Source: Malus domestica (lineage: Eukaryota; Streptophyta; Magnoliopsida; Rosales; Rosaceae). Taken from it: DNA of 64,000 bases. This document shows positions 1 through 12,400 of this stretch, in pieces. The position numbers and the translations under genes are program-made. Below the pieces are notes generated by a model that was not told the origin of the DNA, made no database searches, and saw only the letters and a list, made by a program, of their open reading frames with translations. The number at the start of each line of letters is the position of its first letter. Position 1 is the stretch's first letter. The DNA is taken from positions 24,833,001-24,897,000 of the forward strand of contig NC_091668.1 of assembly GCF_042453785.1 (NCBI RefSeq). Reading direction: 5' to 3'.

Positions 1-70
1 TAAAATGCCCTTGTCCCAAATCAAATATTTTATATACTTTTTTTTAATATTTTTTGATATAGTATATAAT

Positions 71-207
71 AGTAACAAACTGATTTTGCATTGAGTAACA
101 AACTGATTCTGCATGAAGTAACAAATTGATTCTGCATTGAGTAACAAACTGATTCTGCATGAAGTAACAAACTGATTATGCATTGAGTAACAAACTGATT
201 CTGCATG
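71..207. repeat. Tandem repeat, about 22-23 bp unit, six copies
   Basis: A unit built on agtaacaaactgattctgca is repeated head to tail about six times with only single-base differences (ttgag and tgaag linkers alternate). It has no coding value. The near identity of copies suggests recent expansion or homogenisation. Confidence 0.9.
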
Positions 208-237
208 TATTTAGGAGTTACTTTAGATCGATTGAAT

Positions 238-560
238 TTACTCTAGGTCGACTGATAAATAAAATGGGTCGACTGATAAATAGAATGGGTCGATAAATAG
301 AATGGGTCGACTGATAAAGGCAACAGTCAGCCCTTTTACACAGAATTAGTTCAATACATAAGCCGACTGAAGTAATTGGGTCGACTGATAAATAGAATGG
401 GTCGACTGATAAATAGAATGGGTCGACTGATAAAGGCAACAGTCAGCCCTAGTTCAATACATAAGCCGACTGAAGTAATTGGGTCGACTGATAAATAGAA
501 TGGGTCGACTGATAAATAGAATGGGTCGACTAATAAAGGCAACAGTCAGCCCTTTTACAC
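238..560. repeat. Higher-order tandem repeat, 21-bp unit inside 103-116 bp unit
   Basis: A short unit gggtcgactgataaatagaa occurs two to three times in a row, followed by ggcaacagtcagccct and a spacer. The whole block recurs with ggcaacag at about 319, 435 and 538, so the larger period is 116 then 103 bp. Minus-strand open frames here (repeating SVDPFYL) are by-products of the repeat and are not proposed as proteins. Confidence 0.9.
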
Positions 561-1245
561 ATAATCAGTTTAAGTAAAGCATTAACTTTAACATTTCCAT
601 CCTAAATTTTTTTTCTGGACTTTTACACTACGACCCCTTGTGGTAAGATTCCTGGCTCCGCCACTGGTTGTGCATAATGTGAATGAGCATAGAATTATGC
701 TTAATGAGCAAGAAGGACATGGAAAGAAATTGTTAGGAGCATTTTCAGTCTTAACTCTTCAAGAATATATTTTGCTACATAATGTCAAGGAGTAGAAGAA
801 ATTTTGTTTTACCATTTCAAATCAAAAAACTTGATTCCCCTTGAACTAAAGTGATCTTCAAGAGGTGGATTTTGTATAATAGTAAATAAATGAAGAAAAA
901 AATATTAGTAACAAACAAAGAGTAGGAAATAACTTCATTAAAGTTAATATTTTACATTAAAGTACATCTATCTAACCACCATAACCAACCTAAGCAAACT
1001 TGTCATACCCTGCGTATGCATCATATTATCAAATATTCATAACCTGCCTACACATCAGATTGTCAACAAAATATTCTTAACCTGCCTAAACATCATAATA
1101 CCAACAAAAAGTAGTTCTTCACCATTATGGTGTCATCTAATAAGTCATTAGATTTACAAAACATTCACAATTTTCCCTGATATGTCATTATGGCAGTAAG
1201 CACGTCATAGCAAAAAACTAGCATTCACATTATTTGGACCATCAC
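561..1245. other. Non-coding, AT-rich
   Basis: No convincing gene. It includes the string ggctccgccactgg near 654-666 and the region downstream of the Myb/SANT-like gene fragment, which probably holds that fragment's 3' untranslated sequence. Confidence 0.5.
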
Positions 1246-2066
1246 TTAGATGTCGTTATGCATCCAAGTCTGCAACAAAGTAGTCACATATGCACTCTTC
1301 CTTTCATCAGACATGTTGAAAAACACCCTCAAAAGGTCATGTTCTTTGGCCAAGAAGTTAGTGACTTTAAATAAATCCATGGGAGACAAAAACTCCATTT
1401 TGGTCAACTCACTGTCAAGTTTTTGTTGCATTTCGGTCAGATTTATATCGGTTGACAGTGCATGAACTAGACCATCAATCTTAGGTCCCACATCGGCTAT
1501 AGCTTTAGCCATAATAGAGAATTGCTTGGCCATTTCATCCGCTACTCTTGTCCTTTTGCGACTAATGTTTGATGTGTTACTTTCTGCATTCCTTTGTTGT
1601 TGGGTATTTGGTACTGAGAAAGAAGTATCAAAGTCATTTCCACTTTCATCCTCACCTTCATGTTGATTGACATTGGCATCTTCAAGTCTAACTTCTTCTT
1701 CATCGTCATCAGCGTTACCAGCATTTGCACCCATAGCACAATCTTTTGCATAAATCTCTCCCAAACTGTGGTAGTGCGGAAAAGGCTTATCGTACAATCC
1801 ACTTGCATCCTTTTTACCCTACAAAAAAAAAACACAAAACACAAGGCGTGTAATACAATATATTAATTCTTGGTCTATTACAGGATGAAGAGGGCAGCGT
1901 AAAGAGGAAGAAGTGAAAAATCGATCTTTGAAGAAAGGACAAGAGGCAGAACAATTAATAATGGACAGGGCATGATGTTTTGACGTGTGCTAGCTATGGA
2001 AAACAAAAAAACAATGTTAAGTTTTTCCTTTTTTCAGAGGGATGATGGGTGAACCTTTCCGAAAAG

Positions 2067-2112
<46 letters not shown>

Positions 2113-2644
2113 TCTTTTATGTTGCCACACAAGCTGGCAGATCAACAGATCATCTATAAGTTTGTCATAACTCTTTTTTCTTTACAGTATGAAAGAGCTG
2201 GTATTTAAAAAGCTATGTCTTTCATACAAGTCTCAGTTTTTGTTTATGTGCACTGTAATCCTTCTAATATCTAGCTTCAAGTGGTTTCTGAGTGTATGGT
2301 GATGGTGTCAGTAAAGAACTTGGAATTACCTCCCATGGAGGTTTTTCTTTTTCTATGTATGTTGTTAGTGCATTATCCTGATTCGTAATTAAGAAGATGA
2401 TGATATTAACTCTGAGATTTTGAACTCAGTGTAATTAATCAAGGAACTGAGATTCTAAAAACAAAACACAATCAGATAAAACAAAAAATACAATCAGATA
2501 TACGCAAACCTTCGTAGCCTCGTCATACGCACTTTTCTCACAAGCCAACATCATTTTCTCTTCATTCCACTCAAACCCACTGAGAGCTAGCAATTCAGTT
2601 AAGGCAAAATATTTCTTCTGTTGGGTGATAAAGTTTAAATCAAG
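1246..2644 (-). pseudogene. Myb/SANT-like domain protein, 3' part only (harbinger-associated type)
   Basis: Two exons can be joined in frame: 2510-2644 (45 codons) and 1246-1818 (190 codons plus stop), with a good acceptor on the second and a donor AAG|GTTTGC on the first. The first encodes LLALSGFEWNEEKMML, the second begins with FPHYHSLGEIYAKD. Both are hallmarks of the C-terminal half of plant Myb/SANT-like proteins, a family related to the accessory DNA-binding protein of PIF/Harbinger transposons. An acidic, Asn-rich linker (DDDEEEVRLED) and a C-terminal helical block ending LLRVFFNMSDERK follow. The N-terminal Myb/SANT exon was not found upstream, so the locus looks 5'-truncated; it could also have a distant first exon I missed. 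Gene fragment or domesticated transposon ORF cannot be separated here. Confidence 0.6.
2073..2110. repeat. (AT)n microsatellite
   Basis: About 19 uninterrupted AT dinucleotides, lying in the intron between the two Myb/SANT-like exons. Confidence 0.9.
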
Positions 2645-2869
2645 CTACATTTGCAAATTAAACCCAATTCTATTAGCAGGTAATAGAAACAAAACAATTG
2701 TCAATTTTTTTTAAGATTCATAATATACATGGCAAAAATATGCTCCAATTAACCCATATCATGAGATTTGTAGCATTACTCTATTACACAATGGCAAAAA
2801 TTTGTAGTCCTAGTCTAAGCAAACACAAATCTGGTGAACAGTACTGTTTTTCTTATCCTGCTTCTTAGT

Positions 2870-2990
2870 CCGAGACTGCACCAAACGTTTCACTAAGTTA
2901 GTCCAGCTTAGTCCAGTCTAAGCCAGTCCAGCTTAGTCCCGGTAGCTAGTCCAGTCCGAGACAGTCCGGCGCAACAAACGCACCCTAAAG
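2870..2990. repeat. Degenerate agtcca-rich block, probable DNA-transposon end
   Basis: The motif agtccagcttagtcc and variants recur many times, flanked by gactgcaccaaacg on one side and gcgcaacaaacgcaccct on the other. Clustered short subterminal motifs of this kind are typical of non-autonomous DNA transposons. No target duplication was resolved. Confidence 0.4.
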
Positions 2991-3490
2991 GTTTCCCACC
3001 GGCCCCAGGGACAATAGTAGGGGTCAACAATGATGAGTACTTTATCTTCTTTTTTTTCTCTCTTGCGACTATGGTTTTCTCTCCTTAATTATACAAGGTA
3101 CAGATAAGAACTAATTTTGATAACGACTTACATAACTAATGTTATGTAAGCTTACACTCTGCAATCATAGATTTAAAAATAATAATAAATAAATAAAAAT
3201 TAAGTATACATTGTGGAAAAAAAACTAAGATGACTTATGGGTGGTGATTTTCACAAATCTTCGCAAATTTTTAATATTTGTTTGCTCTTTGTTCAAGGCC
3301 TACCTATAAGTTAAAAGATAAAGGGACAAAAGGATAGGAGCAACAAATACTTAAAAAAATAAAAAGTGTGCGAAAATTATCAATCATAACTTATATATTT
3401 CTATAGTGTGTGACTTATTAGCATAATAGTTTAGAGACAGAAAATATATGTGCTCACACTTGTCATATATAACAAATGCTATTCCAAGGT
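2991..3490. other. Non-coding, AT-rich
   Basis: No gene or clear element seen. It contains poly-A/T runs and low-complexity sequence. Confidence 0.5.
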
Positions 3491-3500
3491 GATGTTTTAT

Positions 3501-3697
3501 GAATGAGGATTATCTCCGGATTCTCTTTGTGAGGATCCTAGAGATCCTCAAATCGTGTTCGTTTATCGTACATTGTACGGTCAGTTTTTGTCAGGTACTA
3601 TTTATATTTAATTTTAAATAAAATTATTTAAAATAATTTTTTACCGCACGATGTACGATGATCATACACGATTTGAGGATTCCCAGGATCCTCATTC
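3501..3697. mobile_element. Mutator-type MITE with 9-bp target duplication
   Basis: A 197-bp foldback starts gaatgaggattatctccgg and ends caggatcctcattc. Inner parts also pair (cctcaaatcgtgt on the left, acacgatttgagg on the right). The flanks are identical 9-mers atgttttat at 3492-3500 and 3698-3706. A 9-bp duplication with long inverted termini points to mobilisation by a Mutator-like transposase. No coding capacity. Confidence 0.85.
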
Positions 3698-4089
3698 ATG
3701 TTTTATTGGGAGATGTCATTTTTGTAAATTTTGATGAACAACAATTGTCGCCTAACAATTAATAAAATAAAAATTAAATGTCACTTGACTAGTTTGGGGT
3801 TGCTTATGCTTTCTGCTGTTTTGGATTCTTAATTTGAGAAAAAACACTTTTTTTTTTCATTTACCAAACACAATTTTAGACTCAACTTTTTTCAAAAAGT
3901 TGATTTTTAAAAAAATTCAACAATACCAAACCAGATAATCACTTGCCATTAGACACGAATAGTATAACCTATGACTTTGGGAATATAATTTAATTGAGCA
4001 TCAATATGGTTTGTGTGAGTAGGTGTCAAATAAGTCCCACCCAATTCATATCATATATCCTTTTTAATCTAAAATTAAAATCCTTAAAC

Positions 4090-4765
4090 CACTTAGTATT
4101 ATGGTCTAGTGATATTCATCTTCATTTGTAAGTGAGAGGTCTTAGGTTCGATTCTCGCCCAAACTCATTATGAGAGCATCTCCAATCGGAATCCCTATTT
4201 AGAGACTTCCACTACCACTTTTGAGGACTTATTTAGAAGCTTTAGAGGAATATTCAAGTTCCTAAAAGAATATTGTCTACAATGAAATTCCTTACTGTAT
4301 AATCCCTAAATATAGGGACTAAAATATAAAAAAAAAATTATTCATTTCATTGAAATATTGTAACCATTGATAAAAATAAAAAACTATCTCTACCACTGAT
4401 TTTTCAAGAATTAAAAAAAAAAAGGCAAATGAGAAGTTTCCTCGCTTGGGTGGGTTCATAAAACAAGGAAAAAAACATAAAGAGCAGCACCATTTCCCCC
4501 CAAAATTAATATGGAGTCCACTATTTGAGTCCCTATATGTAGTCCTTAAATTTGAGAATTCTTTTGAGGTATCCGGCGAGTCCCTGTATATTGAGATACT
4601 TTAAGGACTTCAATTCCGGCTCATTGGAAGTCATTTGTCCCTATATTTAGGATCTATACGGTTGTAGGGACTTCATTTAGGGTATCCATTGGAGATGTTT
4701 TGAGGCTTAGCCCACACCCTTCTACTTAGTGTAAATAATATCATTTGTTAAAAAAAATATTTACA
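4090..4765 (+). mobile_element. tRNA-derived SINE, interrupted by a MITE
   Basis: The left part (to 4174) has the polymerase III B-box-like stretch ggttcgattctcgcc after ggtctagtgatattcatctt. The right part resumes at 4701 with tgaggcttagcccacaccc and ends with gtgtaaataatatcatttgtt and an A-run. The same order is uninterrupted in the copy at 52430-52592, which proves the split. Other copies lie at 19692, 40378 and 40573. Confidence 0.75.
4175..4700. mobile_element. MITE-like element inserted in a SINE
   Basis: The 526-bp insert begins agcatctccaatcgga and ends tccattggagatgttt, giving imperfect inverted termini around catctccaat. The SINE string cattatgag is split, leaving gag or tgag on both sides (4171-4174 and 4701-4704), so the target duplication is 3-4 bp. 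Termini resemble the PIF/Harbinger-like elements at 38.6-40.3 kb, but the fit is incomplete. No open frame of note. Confidence 0.6.
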
Positions 4766-6464
4766 TCCTATTAAAAACACATTGAATTTCACATCTTATA
4801 CTAAGCAAACACATTGAATTTCACATCTTATACCAATTGCTTAAACTTTGAAACCACAACAATTCTTTGCTTGTAATATTTGGACTAGGATTCTTCTTTT
4901 TCATGTGCTGTTGTCTTTTCAACAAACGTTTCGCTATAAAGAAAAGACATCCCCTTATGAGGAAAAATTACCATACCAAAAGAAAAATGGTGACATCCTA
5001 CTCATTCGTCAAAATATGTTGGGTAGTTTTTATCATCATCTTTGTACTTCATGCTTTCCATTTTTGACTCACCAGCACACACGTTCATCCATTTTTCCAT
5101 ATTTCCAATGGCCCATATTATTATTACATCAAAATTGAATCTGAAATGGAAATGGCTTCTTAATGTCATCAAAAGACTATAAAAAGTAAATGTCTAGTGA
5201 GTGCATCAATTTTTGACCAAGAATAGCGATTTTTAATTCTACGTGTTCTTGTTAATGTCATCGATCCATAAACGTTTTACGTGTTTTTTCAATGACGAGA
5301 CAAATCTCACAATTTAATTTTTCATCAAGTATACGAATAAAACTCATATACGTAATATCAATTGCAGATCACACATATCATATAAAACGAAGCATTTTAC
5401 ACATGTGAAAGTTCTATTTTAGCTAAAGTAGTGTTTGATTTCACAATTTAACATACTTAGGGTAGTTTTTTGGGAATATTTAGGATCATTTAAATAGGGT
5501 GCTATTCACACACTCATTTTTATCTTACACACATGTTTGTTATTTTTTTTTATTCATCTTCTTCAATTCATTCAATCCGACAGTTGAAAATCGAACATAA
5601 CGTACACCATGTACTGCCAATTTCAACCAACGTATAGCTAGGGAAAGACAATTACCATTGAATTGCCTAATCCCTGGTGGATTCCTACTCATTATATACA
5701 GGCAAGCGTCCAGAAGGGTGAGTGAACCATCATCCTCCACCGGCCAACCAATCACCACCGTCGGATCTCCTCCTCAACCCATTCCCCCACGCTCGCACAC
5801 GTTTGAGTCTTTGATTCTCCACATGCATGCGACACCATGCAACCGTCCAATTCCGTGTCCGTCAAATCAAATCAAACGGGAAGCTGAACCGGACCGGCGG
5901 TCGAACCGAATATTATGAGAGCGAAGAATTCACGCTTCTCGATGCCCTTCTGCAAAATTCCTTACCCCCGACCGTCAAGTTTCCGAATTTAATATTTTTC
6001 TGTTTCCAACCGAATTAAATATTTTCTCAACGTACAAAACAAAATTAAAAAAATCAAATAGAAAATTATATTCTTTGAATTGGAATTTAATTTAATTTAC
6101 TTTTTCCCCGAATATTTCTCACAATTCTATTTCTGGCTCCCTTACAAACAAGCCCTAAAGGTAAAATCTGAACCCATTTTTCCCCCAATTTATTGTACGG
6201 ATCAAAAAAACCGTCGCTAAAAATCCCAAACTTCACACTCTCTCCAAGCAACCAAACGCATTCTCCTTTCCCACCTGAATTCCCATTTCCTCGCAGTTTC
6301 GTTTCATCTCTCCGATTTCCGCCATCGTGGCCCAATTTGGACGGCTGTGATCGTCCGTCTCTTCAATCACCACCACAACCGCCCCCGCAGGCGTCGCCGT
6401 TGGTAATTACTAAATCTATGTTTTTGGGTCTGTTTGGATGCGTGAGTTTTTGGGTGGAGGATAA
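4766..6464. other. Upstream region of the ubiquitin protease
   Basis: The stretch 4766-5490 holds no recognisable gene; an unassigned 96-codon frame at 4848-5138 has no family features. A truncated MITE copy sits at 5497-5600. From about 5700 the sequence becomes less AT-rich and pyrimidine-rich, and 6100-6464 probably contains the 5' leader of the protease (ctcttcaatcaccaccacaa). I cannot place the transcription start. Confidence 0.5.
5497..5600. mobile_element. Truncated copy of the 147-bp MITE family
   Basis: It starts gggtgctattcacacactc and contains atcttcttcaattcattcaa, both shared with the complete copy at 19006-19152. The mirrored right half is missing. Confidence 0.55.
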
Positions 6465-9400
6465 ATGCATGTGGCTGGGGATCTAGGGTTTCGGAGCCTC
6501 GTGCTGGTGGCTTGTTTTCTGGCGCCGGTGATCGGATTCTTCGTGGTTCGGAGAAAATGGCGCCTCGCAAACGCCAGGAGGGAGGAGATCAGGAGACTTT
6601 TGGTCTTGGCCAAGGAGGAAGCTGCTAGAGCTGAGTTCGAGGTCACGGCTGGGTACGGCGCCGCTTCGGTGGCTGAGATTAAGGGTCCTTATTGCGTTGT
6701 TTGTTACTGCCCCACCACCACGCGCTGCGCCCGCTGCAAAGCGGTTCGCTACTGGTAAGTTTTCTGATAAATTATATGTGAAATTTAATTCTATTTTCTG
6801 TGATTTTGTGTCTTTTGGGTGGTAATTTGTGATTGTTGATTACATTGCATGTTGAGTATATTATGTATATTTTTGGAAATTTCTATGTGAAACCCAGTTA
6901 CTTATTTATTTATTTTGCATTTTGCTGAACATTGGATCAGCGGGTGGGTTTTTTTTGGTAATTAATGTGATTTTATTTCCTGAATATGTTGAAGAAGCTA
7001 AAACTCGAAAACCTGTTTTTGACGCAGACGGGGGAACGAATTTGATGATTTTTATGTTGTTTTAGATTTTACAGAATCTCCCGTGAGTATTTACAAATGT
7101 TATGAGAATTGTCTGTTATGAAAAGGGAAAGGGCTTTTGGTTACTAAGATGTTACGACATCTGCGAACTAACAATGATTAGCAGCCATTTGTAGATGGTT
7201 TTTTGTTGTCGTTTTTGTATATGCTTATTTTCAAGAAGTACCGCATGGCATAACTGAGATTGTGCTACTTGTCTGAAAGGAAAAACGGTAAAAGATTGGC
7301 TAAATGCCGTATTTAGTTTGTTAAAATTTCAAATAGCCGTAGCCACTATAATACGTTTGATAATGCTGAATGATGAAATAAAAATCCTTGTAGGTGGCTG
7401 TAGCCAACCCCTATAAACTTTGATAAGAAATTAAAAACTTTGTGGAATTATAGTTTTATTCATTTAAATGCGGGCATCTGTAATTGGTATGGTATTTATT
7501 TTCATGGACATTACATCCAATTAAATGTTTCAGTTCTGGGAAGTGTCAAATTGTTCACTGGCGACAAGGTCACAAGGAAGAGTGCCGTCCTTCTACCATA
7601 GTTCACCAGAATATTGATGTGGGAAGTGATTCTGGCCTGAAGGTAACCAAAGAAGACCTTGAAATTAATACCGACAAGTTTCAAAGCAGGCAGTCTGTTG
7701 AAAAATCTTCTGAGGAACCTGCATTGCCTAATCCTCATTGCTTTCCCGATGTTGAATGTATAAGGGATGATGATAGTGAAGATGAATTTCTTGCCGAGAG
7801 GAAAGGAACAAATTGTACGTCTGACTCAGCAGCTACCTCTTTTTCTGGATTTTCTACTTCTGCCAGCGGTACTGAATCTTCAGACGATGTTTCTGTCAGT
7901 GGGAGTGTTAGTTCATTTGAACCTGACAGATCAGATGGGCAACCATCCGCTAATGATGCCTTTGACATCCATCAGATTCCCTTTAATGTTAACAACATCG
8001 ATCAATCTAAGCCATCATCTCCAAAGTTTGCTAGCTTGGTTGATTCTGTTGATGGTTTTGCTAAGTTAAGTAAGTTGAATCAGGTTAAACCTAGTATTAA
8101 TGATGAAGAAAATGAGCAGAGATCAAATTTTTCTTCAGGTTTGAACGACAGTGGCATGAGTGAGGGTCCAGTTGCTGAGTCTTGTACACCTTCCTCTGAT
8201 TTCTGGGGGAACACTCTTGATTCCGTAGGGTCCAGGAGTGATGCCCAAGTGTCCAATTCCAGTGTAGCGAGTAATAGAAAGATATCTGATTCTGGAGATT
8301 CCTTACATTTTTCATTCAACTTGTCTGGAAGTACTGCAGCTCCCCTTCATAGACTAGGCTCCAAGTCAAGGGGCACGAGGTTAGGTGATGATCTTCTAGA
8401 TTCTTCGGAGCTCAGTAAGTCTACTCATGGAGCAGATTTATCAGAAAAGATTAGTGGAGATGCTGTTAAGGTCAAGAATTCCCCATCACAGAACAGTAAA
8501 GGGTCGAAAAAAGAGGATAATGAATCTAGCAGTAATTCACATGCCTTGAAGTTCAGAGAAATTAAGTCTATGTCATCCTCCTCGCCTTCAGTTCATAGAT
8601 CTCTTGGCACTGAAAGAGTTTCAAAAAGCACAGATGCTCTGAACTCTAGTAGAGTGCTATCCACAAGTTCAGAAAGGTCAGGTCATGCTGTTAAGAACTG
8701 CAGCAGAACTTCTGATGTTTTAAAGTCTAGGGAAGCTGGAACTCCATCACCCAGTGTTTCTGATGCTCGCCTTGCATCTGCTGTTGGAGGCGCACTTCCA
8801 CGTGTAAAATCTGGAAAAGTGGACTGTGTTGAGGCTAGTGATACTGTTTCATCTCAAGCCACAAATCTTTCAAATGATAGGAATGGCTTGAAAACCTCTG
8901 TATTTAAGGTTTTCGACCAGTTTAGAGGATCCAAAATACCAAAGCACTATCCTTCAGGAGTTGGGAGTGAGATTGCAGGAAAATATAGCGAGAAGGTTTG
9001 AACTTCTACTGTTTTGTAGTGCCTATTTCTTAAGATTTTAACTGGCTAGCAATAATTGTGAATTGATCATCTGTATTTGTTTCTGCAGGAACTTTTTTCG
9101 TATGAATTATTTGTCAAGCTTTACAATTGGAACAAGGTGGAATTGCGCCCTTCTGGCCTTATAAATTGCGGTAACAGGTAACATCATATGGTACCTGTTC
9201 ATGTGGTCGTGTTTGGAAAAAAAATAATTGCATAGAACCAATTAGTCATGTGAATCGGATTAGATCTTCAGAAAGTCTTGTAGCTGTAACCGTGCTTTTA
9301 ATTACTATGTCTTCTTGGTAAGGTGAACTTGCATTTTGCTACTTATTGTTTTATATAGTCAGTATTACCCAGTTCCATATGTATGGTGCAATTCCATCTT

Positions 9401-12400
9401 TCAGTCTTCTAAACCAGAAATGGAAAATGACCTTGATGTGAGGACATGATTATTACACTGTTTAACTGAATTTCCTTCAATTATTATGTGCATAAAACTT
9501 TATTATATGTTTTTGCTCGTTTCATTTTATAATAGATATGATAGATCAAGCTTTTTGAGTTTTTGATCAGAAGTGTGGTCATTCTGTTTTTAACATATTC
9601 TCTACTTTTATTCTGCAGCTGTTATGCCAATGCAGTGCTACAGTGCTTGTCATTTACTCCACCTCTGACTGCTTATTTGCTTCAAGGACTCCATTCTAAA
9701 GATTGTAAGCATTCGAACATGTTCTCCCCTTTGGATTCCTAGCAAGTACTTGTTTGGTACAGTCAGTAGGTCTTGTATTCTGCACAGTTTATTGATGTGA
9801 TTTTAATGTGTCAGGTGTAAAGAAGGGATGGTGTTTCATGTGTGAGTTCGAAAGTCTAGTTTCAATGGCAAAGGACTCTCCTCTGTCTCCTATGGGAATC
9901 CTTTCCCAGTTAAGAAAAATTGGAAGTCAACTTGGTAATGGGAGAGAAGAAGATGCCCATGAATTTCTAAGGTGTGCTAACTCTGTACATCTCTGGAGCC
10001 TAACATACTATTCTATGCATTAGTAACACTATTACTGTTCTTCTGGAAAAACCTTTTATTGACTTGAGAAGTTAAATTGACAGGTATGCAATTGACATGA
10101 TGCAATCTGTTTGCCTTACGGAAACTGGGGTTAATTCATCGTGCTCTTTGAACGAAGAAACAACTTTAATAGGCCTTACATTTGGAGGCTACCTTCGATC
10201 AAAGGTATGTATTACTGTTATTATAAGTTTTATACAGCCAAGGTTGTGTTATCTTGTCTGAGATTGGATAATAATTTTCCTAATAGAATGTATAAATTTG
10301 ATTTTGTGTTGCAGATAAAATGCACAAAGTGCCAAGGCAAGTCTGAGCGGCAGGAAAGAATGATGGATCTTACTGTAGAGATTGAGGGTGATATAGGAAC
10401 CCTGGAAGAGGCTCTTCGTCGATTTACGGGTACTGAGACCTTGGATGGGGAGAACAAATACCAATGTAGCAGGTTAGTTGTCCTATTTTTTCCCTTTTCT
10501 TCTATAAATACGTTTGAACATCTATTAATTCTGGTTACAGCAAACATTATGTTTTCTTAATCAACCTTTATGGCAATGAATTATAACTTGGTGAACCATT
10601 TTGGCAATGCGATGAATACTATATTAAGTCCACATTCTGATTAGATATTATGGGCTATAGGGCATCAACCTAGGGCTTCAAACTCTCTGTTCTATATGCA
10701 AAATTGAATCCTACTATTATTTTCTTCTCTTTGGCTTGATTATTCGCCGAGGTTTGGTTTAGAGTGAAAAGTACACGAAAAAATGAAGTTCTTATTACAA
10801 TTTTAGTTCTGGACGTTACCAAGGTTAGTTTTTTGTCCGATTGTTATTGAATTATACTGGATGTAGTATTTTTCTGGAGTTGTTATTGTATTCCCCCACT
10901 TTTCCCCCTTTTGTAGTCTGCTATTGGATGGTTACTCATTGATCTACCCTTAGAGTTTGAACAACAACAACAAAGCCTTTTCCCACTAAGTGGGGTCAGC
11001 TATATGAATCCTAGAACGCCATTGCGCTTGGTTCTGTGTCATGTCCTCCGTTAGATCCAAGTACTCTAAGTCTTTTCTTAGGGTCTCTTCCAAAGTTTTC
11101 CTAGGTCTTCCTCTACCCCTTCGGCCCTGAACCTCTGTCCCGTAGTCACATCTTCGAACTGGAGCATCGGTAGGCCTTCTTTGCACATGTCCAAACCATC
11201 GTAACCGGTTTTCTCTCATTTTTCCTTCAATTTCGGCTACTCCTACTTTAACTATAAATAAATACATTGAAGTTTTTCTAATTTTATGGAATTGTTGGCT
11301 AAGATGCACTAACTTTGTTGGTGCTTTTCAATATCATGTCAACCAGTTGCAAATCTTATGAGAAGGCCAAAAAGAAGTTGACAATACTGGAAGCTCCAAA
11401 TATCCTTACAATTGCACTAAAGCGTTTTCAGGTAATTGAGTTATTCAAGGACGTGTTTTCAGTCTCGGGTTTTTGTAGATTCTTTTCCTTTTATCTGATG
11501 TGTGTTCTCCTGTAAGCAGTCTGGTAAGTTTGGGAAGATCAATAAGCCTATCCGTTTTCCTGAGATCCTGGACTTGGCACCTTTTATGAGTGGTACAAGT
11601 GATAAATCGCCTATATACAGACTTTACGGGGTGGTTGTGCACTTAGATATCATGAATGCGGCATTTTCTGGTCACTACGTGTGCTATGTCAGGAATTCCC
11701 ACAACAAGTGGTTCAAGGTTGATGACAGCACGGTATGTTTTTTACGAAGTTATTTCTTTAATATGCGTTGTAACTTTACTCTTTTTTTTTTGTTATTTAG
11801 CTTTTGCTTTTAGCTATCTAGTGTCTACTGTAAGTCAAGGGGGTTACCTGAAAGAAAATACAACGCAATGAACAAGGTTTCTCCTTCGAACTTCATTTAG
11901 TCTACATGTAAAACAAGAAACTGAAGCCCACAAGGATGACAAAAAATTAACTGTCCCACAAATGGTCAACCTCCTTCCACGTCACCCGATGATTTGGTTC
12001 TCTACAACTACAGGGATTTATATTAACTATGTTTGTCACGGATGAAATTTTGTTTTACCTCCAATTGTGATGATATGATGCATTATTAGGTAGCATCCAA
12101 CCCTTTTAAGAATTACAATTTGAATTTCTATACTGGACCTTTCAGCGATGTCTCATCTTTTAGTCTCCAGTGTCTTGCTCATTTATTTTCATGCATAACC
12201 AGAATGTTGTTGTAATTTCGTATCTGAGCACTTTTAACCGATAATGTGTTGGCTTTGGTTGGGCAGGTAACCCCTGTGGAACTTGAAAAGGTCTTGATGA
12301 AAGGCGCTTACATGCTTCTTTATTCAAGGTGAAGGATCTCTTCTGTTTTGTTTGCTCTTCTCCCACATATCTTTCTCTCGTATAGTTCCTTTCGTGACTG

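Noticed and set aside
218..542. Open frames reading SVDPFYLSVDPFYL on the minus strand
   Set aside because: They are translations of the 21-bp tandem repeat; the periodicity explains them fully.
4141..4160. Possible tRNA gene at ggttcgattctc
   Set aside because: Only the B-box-like part is present, with no cloverleaf; it recurs in five places as part of a SINE.
4848..5138. 96-codon plus-strand open frame
   Set aside because: No domain, no splice context, overlaps another frame, and base composition is like the surrounding non-coding DNA.
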